In this document: in pieces, positions 23,516-32,449 of the stretch
Numbering within the stretch: position 1 is the first letter of the stretch
How the letters are laid out: each line of letters starts with the position of its first letter
Assembly (NCBI GenBank): GCA_011316305.1
Contig: SAUG01000203.1
Coordinates: 1 to 34,246 of the forward strand
From: Rusavskia elegans
Taxonomy: Eukaryota > Ascomycota > Lecanoromycetes > Teloschistales > Teloschistaceae
Length of the DNA stretch: 34,246 nucleotides
Direction of reading: 5' to 3'
Notes under the pieces: generated by a model
Told to the model about the DNA's origin: nothing
Seen by the model: only the letters and a program-made list of their open reading frames with translations
Databases searched by the model: none
Position numbers and translations under genes: made by a program

Positions 23516-24552
23516 TCTAGATCTATTATCTAAAGGTATATAAAGAATCTATTTAGTATTTAAATCGCTACCGAAAATAGATAGGATTCGAATACTATTT
23601 ATAGAAATAGGATATTTAATTTATACCGGAAATATAATTTATAATTCTTTATATAAATATCCTTCTCTATATCAGACTATATTTATCGAATAGGAAACTC
23701 TAATAGAAAAGGTAAAAGTTAATATATTACCGGTAAAATAAAATAAAAAATACTTATTATTTAGTAGTCGGTATAAAATATTAACCTAGTAAAGTATATT
23801 ATTATTAGGGAAATAATTTTCGACTCTATAGGATAGAATAATAATAAAAGGAAAGATAGAAATAAATAGCGAAATTAAAGGTTTAGATTATAGTTCTACT
23901 ATAGATAGAATAAGCCCCTAGAATTTTCTATACCGGACTAATCTATTATTAGAAAAAGGTTCTAATTAAGCTATTAGCTTCGATATATAGTTCTAGAATT
24001 ATATTCTAGAATTAATATAGAATTTAAACGGGGTATAATATAGTCCTAGGACTATAAAGGTCTATTTAATACTATAATATATACTAATAGATACTTTCGG
24101 GACCTCGGTAAAAAAAATAGAAAGAATAAAAATAGTAGCCGGAACTATCTAAAATTTTTAATTTAAGGCCTTTTTTATTTTAAATATTATTTTATAACTT
24201 TTAGCCGCTTTTTTCTTCTTTTCTTCTATCTAGTACTTTTTAGACCTACTTCGAAGTATTTTAGGTAGTTAGATAGATATATTATACTCCGGTAGAAGTA
24301 TTTAATACTAGACTTCGAAATTATAAAAGGGGTTAATAAGTAAAAAGTATCGTTAGACGGTTCTAATAGAAAGAAAAGAAAAATAGATATTTAATTTATA
24401 TAATATAAAGATATAAAAAGTCGGCTATTATTATATAATAGGAAAAAACTGTTACTAATATTACTAGAAAATATATAAATTAGGTTTTAATTATAAATAT
24501 AAAGTAATAAATAAGAAATAGAAAAATCTATTACTCTAATATTTAATATCTA

Positions 24553-24905
24553 GATTAGGCGGTAAAAGTAAGGAACTAGTATTCTATCGGAAATAATAGG
24601 TCCCCCCCGGTATATAGAATAGATTATAGGCTAGTATATTTTAACTTTTATTAGAAACTCGTTATAGAACTAGCGGACTTTTTTACTTATTTAAATAAGA
24701 GATAGCCGCCTAGATAGATCGTTAATAGTATTATAGTAAAAGAGAGGCCTATAGTAGGCTTTATAGTAATAAAAAATAGAACTAGATAGTACCTAGAATT
24801 TTAGATTATTAATAAACGGCCTACTATTTTATATACTATTATTTTTATTATATAATATTATATTCCCGTTTAATAATAGCAGGGAGTTATCTATAATCTA
24901 TATTA
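24553..24905 (+). pseudogene. Possible short RIP-degraded frame near the right end of X (copy 2)
   Basis: Counterpart of 10,085-10,450, with the same frame and words (V-Y-R-I-D-Y-R-L-V-Y-F-N-F; R-P-I-V-G-F-I-V-I-K-N-R-T-R). Substitutions between copies are the transitions expected from RIP, so they do not by themselves show coding selection. The product is not recognised. Confidence 0.28.
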
Positions 24906-25112
24906 AGGGTTAGGTAGACTAGTAATAGCTTCGCTAAATTTAAAAAGGAGCTAGTAAAAGTAAAATAAAAGGAATAAAAATAGAAATAGAAAATTTATAT
25001 AAAACCTACCGCTTTATAGAAAAATAAAGGGTAAAACCTTTAGCTAATTAATTACTATCTTTAAATCTTTTTAACGCGTATATATACGGATAACTATATA
25101 GGTTACTATTAA

Positions 25113-25170
25113 ATTAATTAGATAATTAAATCTTCCAGGCGATTAATTAGATAATTAAATCTTCTTTTAT
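25113..25170. repeat. 29-bp direct duplication (copy 2)
   Basis: ATTAATTAGATAATTAAATC at 25,113 and 25,142, the same pair as at 10,650 and 10,679 in copy 1. The GAAGCGG/GAAGCAG purine repeat follows near 25,205-25,220. Confidence 0.72.
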
Positions 25171-25410
25171 TCTAAGCGATAATTATACTAGTAGTAGCGG
25201 CAGGAAGCGGTAGGAAGCAGATTTTAGACGAATATTAAAACTAATAACGACTATATAGTTAGATATACTATAAACTATTATAATTATTTTAGTTCTAAAA
25301 GCTAGAAGTTTATTATAAAATAATTCTATAAAACTTTCGTACCGGAATAGTATTAATAGGACGATATTAATATACGGTATAACCGACCGATTTTAATTAA
25401 ATCCTATAGA

Positions 25411-25447
25411 ATACCCGCCTAACTCTGACCCTCCGCACCGTACAATA
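25411..25447. other. Conserved right terminus of X (copy 2)
   Basis: Nearly identical to 10,948-10,984, with one difference (CGCACCG here, CGTACCG there). It keeps CA and TG dinucleotides. The LTR element begins at or within its last few bases. Confidence 0.6.
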
Positions 25448-25785
25448 AATAGTAAAAGAGTTCTAGTATAAATTATTATAACTAATTCTATATAGCTAAA
25501 GAGGTATAGTTATAATATTATAAGGCGTCTTTATTATAAAGTAATTAAATAGAAAATAGTAGAAATATATTTAATAATTATATTAATAACTAATAAAAGA
25601 ATCTATCTATAGAAATAATAAACGATATATATAATAAAAATAGCCGTAGAGACCGATAGATAGCTATCTATTAAAAATTCTATTAAGAAAGACGGCTATA
25701 GTAGCTATAGACGGCTATAGATAATTAGGTTCGCTTATTTAACTAATTTTCTAGAAAATTTCTATAGAATTATAGATATAATATA
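25446..25785 (-). repeat. LTR, left copy (3' LTR of the minus-strand element)
   Basis: Direct repeat of 28,376-28,715. It starts TAAATAGTAAAAGAG and ends GATATAATATA. This copy is more heavily RIP-mutated than the right one: the CCAAAGAACTTCTGTGGAAT of the right copy reads CTAGAAAATTTCTATAGAAT here. The TG...CA ends expected of LTRs would both read TA after RIP. Confidence 0.65.
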
Positions 25786-27150
25786 GTTTTTTCTATATCG
25801 CTTTTTATCTAGTATATAATCCGTCTATAGAATATAAAAAGAATTTTCTTTTCTTTTTTTTTTCTTCTATTAATATTTATATTATATATTTTTAAAAAAG
25901 AAATAGATTAAAATTATTTCGTTATATCTAATTAAAAGAAATTATAATATTTTTTCTTTATTTTCTATATACCCGTAATCCTTTAAAAAAGTATAAAGTC
26001 GAAGTTAGTAGTAATATTTATATTAAATATACTCGGGTTTAGAAATTATATATATTTCTAATATCTAATACTATCTATATATTATTTCTTTTATTTCTTA
26101 ATTTCTACTAACTACTATAGGGAAGCGTTTTAAAAATAAAAAAAAAAATTTTATTTTAATATCGCGGGTATTTTTAATAAATATTCCGAAGCTCGCTAAT
26201 ATATTAAGTTTTTTTTTAATTCTAAAAAGGAAATTTATAATAAATACTTAGTCTAGAAATCGGATCTATACTAACTTTTTAGTGAATAAAAATATTTTAT
26301 TATCTATTATCGCGCTTTAGATAAATATAAAAGTGATTTTATTATTTAGAAATAACGGGTACTTTTTAGATTTAATAAATTTAATAATCCGATTATATTT
26401 TATTCTTCTATTTATTTTATACTAGTTATATAAAAAGCGTCTATTGAATTAATATTTAGTTTTAGTTTTGATAATCTAAATTAATTTGTAAAAGATTTTA
26501 ACTTTTTTTAATCTATAGAAAATATAGGATTCTAAAAAAGGTCTAGTAAAAAGTTTTTTTACTACTATTTTTAAATATTCCGGGTTATATATCTATATTA
26601 TAAATTATTTCTAGTTTTTTTAATAGTTTTACTTAATTTTATTTTTTAGTAACTATTTTATCCTATAATAATAAAGACGGATATTAATCGAATTTTTTAT
26701 TTCTAGATTAAACGCTAAATATTAGGTTCGATATTTCTTTATTTTAGTCTATTTAGTTTAGTTTATAGTATTCGATTTTATTTATAGCTTTAACTATATT
26801 TTAGTATATTTTTCTTATATAGTTTATCTAAAGCTATTAAATTATTTCTTTACTTTTATTATATTTTCTAGTAAGTTACTAAAAGAGGTAATAGTATTTT
26901 TTTTAAATCTTTATTTTCTAAATTTTCTGTCTTTTTTAAATTTAGTATTTAAATCTTTAATATTTTTATAGTTCGTTATTAAAGCTTTATCTATTTCTTT
27001 ATATAAAAGGTTTTTATAGGCTAGAAAATATATCGTTTAAGGTTCTAATTTTTTACCGACGGTATTTTTTTTTATTTATTTTTTTAAAATCGATTTTTTC
27101 TATTGATTTTCTAAAATAATATAATTTTTCTAATTTTTAATTATAATAAA
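25786..27150. other. Interior of the LTR element downstream of gag: no recognisable domain
   Basis: This is the part of the element between the protease-like segment and the 3' LTR, read on the minus strand. No Y-x-D-D-type reverse transcriptase motif or H-H-C-C/D-D-E integrase pattern is visible. It is strongly T-rich on the plus strand, with poly-T runs near 25,850-25,865. Confidence 0.5.
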
Positions 27151-28300
27151 GTTTATTAATCTAATTAATCCGTACTTTATTTTAACTTCGATATCTAGGA
27201 TTACATTATCTTTTATTATTTATCTATAGAGGTATTTTTTAATTTTATTATAGAATCTTTTAGTAACTTTATTATCTTCCTCTCTATTTATAAGAGCTAT
27301 TATTTATTAACCTCCGATTTTAATTTTAAATACTATTTTAAAAGGTTTTTCGATTTTATATAGTTTAAAATCGAGTATTAGTTTTATTTTTTATATTTTT
27401 TTTTAGTTTTTTAAAGTATTATTCTATCCTTTCTTTATCCGATAGATAGATAGGGTAATTATTATTATAATAGGCTGACTAGCTTTTTATTATATATTTA
27501 TTAGGTATTTTTTTTATTATTTTAAAAAAATATTCGGTTATTTTAGTTATTTTTTTTAGTTAGATAATTTTTTTTAAAATATCCTATTTTTCTATATAAA
27601 TAATAAACTTTAATTCGCGATCTTTTAATTTCGGTAGTATTAAATTTTATTAGATTTCCTTTAGATTTTTTTTTAGTAGGTCCTATTTTATTAAGCGCCT
27701 ATTTATCTAAATAGGTTTTATATTACCTAGTATCTATCTATATTATAAATTTAATAAAATCTATTAGTAAATCTTGTTTTTCGATTACTACTATAGCTTT
27801 TTTAACTTTTATTTAGAGTCTTTTATATAAATAGGCTTTTAGGGCTAAATTTTTCTAGTCTATTTTATAAACTAATATTCTAAACTAAATAGTATAGATA
27901 ACTACTAATTTCTACTATTTTAGAACTATTAATTTTCTTCCTGTTATCCTATCTTTATTATTATTTCTAAAGGCTTCTTTTATTACCGTAATAAGATTAC
28001 TAATCGTATAGAAGATTTATAATATTTTATTTTCTCTTTATTCTTTAAAGTTATCGAGATAATCTTCTACTTAAAGCTATATCTAATTAAAGGTAATCTT
28101 TTCTAGATATAATATTATAAATAGAATCTTAACTACTTTATTCGGAAACTAGTTAATATATAATACGAAATAGATATTTATCTAAATAATCTATAGTTTT
28201 AAAGATATTTTATTTCTATTATAGATATTCAGTATTACTACTTTAATAATATCGCTTCGATCTATAGATTAGAATAATAAGACTAATATAAAAAATTATT
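27150..28300 (-). pseudogene. Degraded Gag and retropepsin segment of Ty3/gypsy type
   Basis: On the minus strand from about 28,290 the frame contains I-N-I-Y-F-V-L-Y-I-N and F-P-N-K-V-V-K-I-L-F. An A-L-K-A-Y-L-Y-K-R-L stretch follows about 150 codons later, as in gypsy Gag proteins. A mutated zinc knuckle at 27,557-27,611 reads Y-Y-L-Y-R-K-I-G-Y-F-K-K-N-Y. With Tyr restored to Cys or His at the RIP sites, the spacing is exactly C-x2-C-x4-H-x4-C. Further on, A-L-I-N-R-E-E-D (27,271-27,297) sits where a retropepsin A-L-I-D-S-G-A-D motif is expected, with the catalytic Asp apparently lost. Gag binds RNA and forms the particle; the protease matures it. Many TAA/TAG codons rule out function. Confidence 0.7.
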
Positions 28301-28375
28301 AAAATATAACGTCTCTATATATTAGAAGATATTATATTTAAACCTAGCTATAGCTATAGATATAGTCCGAACTAT

Positions 28376-28715
28376 TAAATAGTAAAAAAGCCCTAGTAGA
28401 AGTTATTATAACTAATTCTATATAGTTATAGAAGTACGGTTACGATATTATAAAGCGTCTTTATTATAAGGTAATTAAAAAGAGAATAGTAGAAACGTAT
28501 TTAATAATTATATTAATAACTAATAAATAAAACTATTTATAGAAGTAATAAGTAATATATATAGTAAAAATAGCTATAAAAGCCGATAGGTAGCCGTCTA
28601 CTAAAAGTCTCGTTAGAAAGGGCGGCTATAATAGCTATAGGCGGCTAAAGATAATTAGGCTCGCTTACCTAACTAATTTTCCAAAGAACTTCTGTGGAAT
28701 CGTAGACGTAATATA
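28376..28715 (-). repeat. LTR, right copy (5' LTR of the minus-strand element)
   Basis: Direct repeat of 25,446-25,785, on the side where Gag begins, as a 5' LTR should be for a minus-strand element. It keeps more original bases (CCAAAG, TGTGG near 28,681-28,698). A plus-strand open frame runs from about 28,590 through its right boundary into the flanking DNA (see the next feature). This fits poorly with a non-coding LTR and leaves some doubt. Confidence 0.62.
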
Positions 28716-29050
28716 AAGACGTTTAAAACGCGAGTATATCGACTAGTAAATATAGAATAACTTTTTAGAATATAAGAAGTTTAAAGTAGTATTAGAGAAA
28801 TTAGATAATAAAAACTAATATCTTAAATAAATATATCGCTTTAACGCCGAAAAATAGAAAAAGCTAGATATATATAATAGACTCGATTCGCGTTTTAATA
28901 ATAAATTTAAAATAAAGGCGAAGTAGCGCTATTTTTAGAATAAAATTAGTATAATATTTAATATTGTAACTTTCGCTACTAAGGCGGGCCTATAAGTTAA
29001 AAAAATAAAAAGTTTTTCTACGAATTTTTAATAGTAAATATATTTTCTAG
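28590..29050 (+). pseudogene. Possible degraded plus-strand gene fragment crossing the LTR edge
   Basis: One plus frame reads G-G-Y-N-S-Y-R-R-L-K-I-I-R-L-A-Y-L-T-N-F-P-K-N-F-C within the LTR. After 28,716 it continues R-R-L-K-R-E-Y-I-D, then F-L-E-Y-K-K-F-K-V-V-L-E-K-L-D-N-K-N, then R-L-D-S-R-F-N-N-K-F-K-I-K-A-K. It has about 12 TAA/TAG codons in 150. The charged, helical character looks like real protein. I cannot name it. Either the repeat carries part of a gene, or an old host gene lies right of the insertion and the frame inside the LTR is chance. Confidence 0.3.
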
Positions 29051-30361
29051 TATCGAAGTAGATTTATATTACGAAATAATAACTCGATATATATTAGTTC
29101 TATCTATTAGTTATTTTTAGACCTAAATAATTAGATATAAGGTTTTAAAATATAATTTTACTAGCTCTAAACTTTTATATTAAAGTAGTTTAATATTTAA
29201 TCGTTATAGTAGTATCGAAAATCGGGATTTCGTTAAAGATTTAAAGAGAGAAAATTAAAATAGGAAGTTAGAATACTAAGTCCGCCCGAGCGTATTATTA
29301 TAATATATTTAATAGTTTACTACTAACGTAAAAATCGTTTATTTTTATAATTTTTAAATCTATCGAAAACATTTAATAAACTCTATAATTAAATTATATA
29401 AAGTCTTTTAACGGAACTGATATATAGTCTTTATAAAACTTTATACGGATTCTAATATTTTTAGTAAAATAACTCTATATAAAACTCTACGGCCGATCTG
29501 CCGCGTTTAATAATTTAAGCTAGCTAATTAGATTTTTATAAACCGCGTTTAATAGCGTTCGTTTAGAATAGAATTACCGCAGAGCTTTAGACTATTAAAA
29601 ACTGACCAATATATAAAGCTAGGTTTACTAATTTAAATAGAATAATATATAATAAAGTTATAGAATTTCTTATACGCTATCTATAGAATTAAAAATAGTA
29701 GAAATCGAGCGTTTATTACGATAGTAGTAAATTATTAAAAATATTATAATATTATATTCGGATAGATTTAGTATTTTTAATCTTATTTCTCTCTATATAT
29801 TTAATTATTATTTTTACTTTTTTTTTTATCTTTACTTTTTTTTTTTTTAGTTAATTGTTCTATTTAATATCGATATTATTTAAATATTCGTTATTTACTA
29901 CCTCGCTACTAACCTCATTTAAATACCCGGAATAAATAAAATAGCTTCGAGCTTTTTCGGCGCTATTATAAGTTTTAATACTCGTTTAAAAAGATTTACG
30001 AAATATTATTATATTAAAGGCTATATAATACTTCTTTATCTAGATTTTAAAAATTAAAAAAAGATTTCGATAAAGTTATAGTTAGACGAGTAGAGTAGTA
30101 AATATTAGATTTTTACTCTATAACTACTATAGAAGTCTTTTGTTATAGGGCTACCTAGGGGTCCTGGTATTTCCAAAGGTTAGTTAGACTTATTAGTATA
30201 TCTATAAACGGAGGTATAACGGGTAATTACTTTAAATTAATATAAGAATAAGTTAGTTTAATTACTAGAATAGTATATAGCGATAACTAATAAATTAAAT
30301 ACGAACTATAAAGGTATCGAGTTCGGGATCTATATAGATAATAAGATCCTCCTTTTTTTAA
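29051..30361. other. No recognisable gene; locally less RIP-mutated patch
   Basis: Mixed degraded sequence with poly-T runs at about 29,817-29,850 (TTTTTTTTTT twice). At 30,137-30,185 a short patch keeps several CA and TG dinucleotides (TTTTGTTATAGGG, GGTCCTGGTATTTCCAAAGG), unlike its surroundings. Nothing in this interval could be tied to a known family. Confidence 0.5.
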
Positions 30362-30472
30362 ATATTTTACTCGCTAAAATAATTAAGATATTCTTCTTTA
30401 GATACTTTACTTACTAAAATAACTAAAATACCTTCTTTAGGTACTTTACTCGCTAAAATAACTAAAATAATA
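30362..30472. repeat. 39-40-bp tandem repeat, nearly three units
   Basis: Units start at 30,362 (ATATTTTACTCGCTAAAATA), 30,402 (ATACTTTACTTACTAAAATA) and 30,441 (GTACTTTACTCGCTAAAATA), with spacings of 40 and 39 bases; the third is shortened. There is no spacer diversity, so it is not a CRISPR. It precedes the plus-strand coiled-coil frame. Confidence 0.8.
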
Positions 30473-30629
30473 ATACTAAATCCTTCCTATCTATCTAGAT
30501 ATAATAAGGAGTTCCGGTACTATACTAAATACTACTATATTCCCGAAGTTATACCGCGCGTATTTATAATACTAGGTTCCCTTTTTAGAATTTTTATTTT
30601 AAAAATCCCTCGTTCCTTCCTTTTATAGG

Positions 30630-31085
30630 TAAATAAAAGAAACTATTAACTAAAGAATATTATAATAAAATTATATTATTAGATATTAGTATATTAGCTA
30701 TACGTTCTTATCGTAATTATTTCTAATTAAAGAAACTATATTATATTAGTAATAGTTCCGAGAAATATATTAAATATATTATATAAGTCTATTTTTATAA
30801 CTTTATTCTATTAAATACTACGCGCTAGCGTCGTTTAGAAAATAAATATAAAAAACTAAAAAAAGAGTTATATAAAATATATATAAAGTAATAGCGTTTA
30901 CTTTATTAATTAGATTATATTAATAAAAAATAGCGTATTATAGTTAATAGCGAGCTATAAAATTTTAAAATATTAGAATATAAAAATACTATAGATCTAT
31001 TTTTTTCTGTAGATTTTAATTCTTTTATCGATATAACTTCCGAATAGATCGTACTTCCTAGTAATTCTGGCTAGTCGATAACTTC
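30630..31085 (+). pseudogene. Degraded plus-strand coiled-coil protein gene, convergent with the chromovirus
   Basis: A single plus frame of about 150 codons has only about 10 TAA/TAG codons. It reads R-S-Y-R-N-Y near 30,700, then N-S-S-E-K-Y-I-K-Y-I where Cys-rich spacing (C-x2-C) may have stood before TGY became TAY. A clear charged helix follows: R-R-L-E-N-K-Y-K-K-L-K-K-E-L, then L-D-Y-I-N-K-K, then N-S-E-L. After it comes an acidic C-terminus, D-L-F-F-S-V-D-F-N-S-F. I associate this layout (Cys-rich N-terminal half, long coiled coil, acidic tail) from memory with hypothetical proteins common in repeat-rich fungal DNA, without a known function. It ends tail-to-tail with the chromodomain end of the retroelement at about 31,085. 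No ATG start can be chosen. Confidence 0.5.
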
Positions 31086-32400
31086 TTTAGCTCCTTTTAA
31101 TAGAACTATTATAGAGCCTTCTAATAGTTTACTAAGTATTTTTTAGGTTCCTAGGTATTTTCTAAGGTAGAGTAACCTTCCTATTTAATTAGATAGTTCT
31201 AACTTTTCTATTATAGGATCTTTTCGACTATAAAGGTATCTTCCTTTTATATTTTAAAGTTAAACGTCTATTATAATAGTATTCCGGAGTCGGCTAGTTT
31301 TAAAAAAGATATATAAAATACCGGATATACTTTAGTATCTTTAAATAGATTAAATTTAAAATTCTAAGGTCCTTTAACCTATTTAATTAAAAATAGTCCG
31401 ACTTTAATATAGTTAAATTTCTTATTTAAAGTCTTTATTTTTAGATTTTTTATAAGAAGGTATACTTTATCCCTTTTCTTTAACTAAGGTACTATTTTTC
31501 GTTTTTTATTCTAGTAATTACCCGATTATTTCTATATTTTTAGGATATTCCTATAGATTCTTTTTTAAATATCGACTTTCTAAATTACTAATTCCGCTAA
31601 CTTATAAAATAATAGTTATCTAAATAAATTTGGATTTCTTTTATTATTAGTATAGAACGGTATTTTTTTTATTTTACTTAATTCCTTTATATTAAGCGTT
31701 AGTTATACTATTAGTAAAAGCGAAATCTAATTATCCTAGACGTTATTAATATAATACCTTAGGTACTATTCGAGTATCTAATTAGTATATTCTATTTATC
31801 TATCTATTATCGGATAAAAAGCTATTAATATTTTTAATTTAATACTAAATAGAAAGATAAAAGTTTTCTAATAATTCGAAATAAAGAGTTTATTTTTATT
31901 ATTTATAAGTACTTCTAGTAATCTATAGTATCGAAATAATCGATCTAAGATAATAAATCTAAATTATTTTACTATAAAGTCTTTTCTAGTTAGGATTATA
32001 TAGATATACTTTATGAATCTATCTATTATATTAAATATAGAGTTATATTCTATATTTATTATCGGATCTTTCGATTTTAGAAATTTAATAATAAAGTCTA
32101 ATATAACTTCCTTCTATAATAAATCCGGTAGATTCTAATACTAAATCTTTCTATAATAAATATATATACTATACTTATTTTATTTATAACTAAAATATCT
32201 TTTAATATATATTTCGATATATTATTTTATATTAGAAAACTGGTAATATTATTATAAAAGTTATATTATTTTTATTATATCTAAATACTTTTATAGTATT
32301 TTATTATAGTACTCTTTAATATATTTATCGATTTTATTATTTAATATTTATAGTTTTTCTTTTTTAATAGGAAACTATTTTTAGTTATCTCTAAATATAT
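31085..32400 (-). pseudogene. Integrase and chromodomain part of degraded chromovirus pol
   Basis: On the minus strand the integrase core shows I-D-R-F-I-K-Y (about 31,990-32,030) and L-E-V-L-I-N-N-K-N-K-L-F-I-S-N-Y (about 31,870-31,915). These match the catalytic D-R-F-x-K and S-D-R-x-x-x-F-T-S regions, with the second Asp mutated to Asn. The C-terminal domain shows K-V-G-L-F-L-I-K and V-K-G-P (about 31,340-31,410), then V-Y-P-V-F-Y-I-S-F-L-K (about 31,300). The chromodomain follows at 31,240-31,090: F-I-V-E-K-I-L, Y-L-I-K-(stop)-E-G-Y at 31,175-31,195, and E-N-T-(stop)-E-P at 31,145-31,160. Both stops sit where the conserved Trp residues belong (TGG to TAG). In related elements integrase inserts the cDNA, and the chromodomain can steer it to H3K9-methylated chromatin. 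Confidence 0.88.
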
Positions 32401-32449
32401 ATAATATAATACTAAATTCGTACTAATTTACTAATAATAATCTATTTTT

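Larger units (their letters stand above)
19890..23985 (+). pseudogene. Long RIP-degraded gene of X, plus strand (copy 2)
   Basis: Counterpart of 5,400-9,530, with the same protein-like stretches and frame changes. Copy 2 preserves G-C pairs at many positions where copy 1 has A-T and the reverse, so comparing the two would recover a better ancestral frame than either alone. The low-complexity stretch at 23,393-23,515 differs from copy 1. The product is unrecognised and the gene is non-functional, having almost no ATG and frequent TAA/TAG. Confidence 0.48.
15252..25447. repeat. Subtelomeric repeat X, copy 2 (about 10.2 kb)
   Basis: This is the second direct copy of the block at 17-10,984. It lacks the 754 bp at 2,504-3,257 of copy 1, and small indels account for the rest of the length difference. 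Copy-specific transitions go both ways (for example the bases just after 15,270 against 42-60), so each copy was mutated separately after duplication. Its left end follows a 184-bp satellite array. Its right end touches an LTR element. It carries the same two divergent degraded genes. Confidence 0.9.
25446..28715 (-). mobile_element. Non-autonomous or internally deleted LTR retroelement with gag, minus strand
   Basis: Two direct copies of about 340 bp flank a 2.6-kb interior. The interior encodes, on the minus strand, a degraded Ty3/gypsy-type Gag with a zinc knuckle, followed by a retropepsin-like segment. No reverse transcriptase, RNase H or integrase motif was found between 25,786 and 27,150, so the element probably depended on another for movement or lost its pol. 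It sits at the right end of X copy 2. Taking the LTRs as 25,450-25,782 and 28,380-28,712 (333 bp each), the 5 bases on each outer side are both ATAAA (25,445-25,449 and 28,713-28,717), a possible target-site duplication. In AT-rich DNA this match could be chance. Confidence 0.65.

Noticed and set aside
30362..30472. CRISPR-like array
   Set aside because: The units are contiguous with no variable spacers, only three in number, and the context is a fungal telomere.
28376..31080. 28,376-28,715 as the 3' LTR of the chromovirus
   Set aside because: It lies about 2.4 kb beyond the chromodomain end, pairs with 25,446-25,785 and is immediately upstream of a different gag on the same strand.
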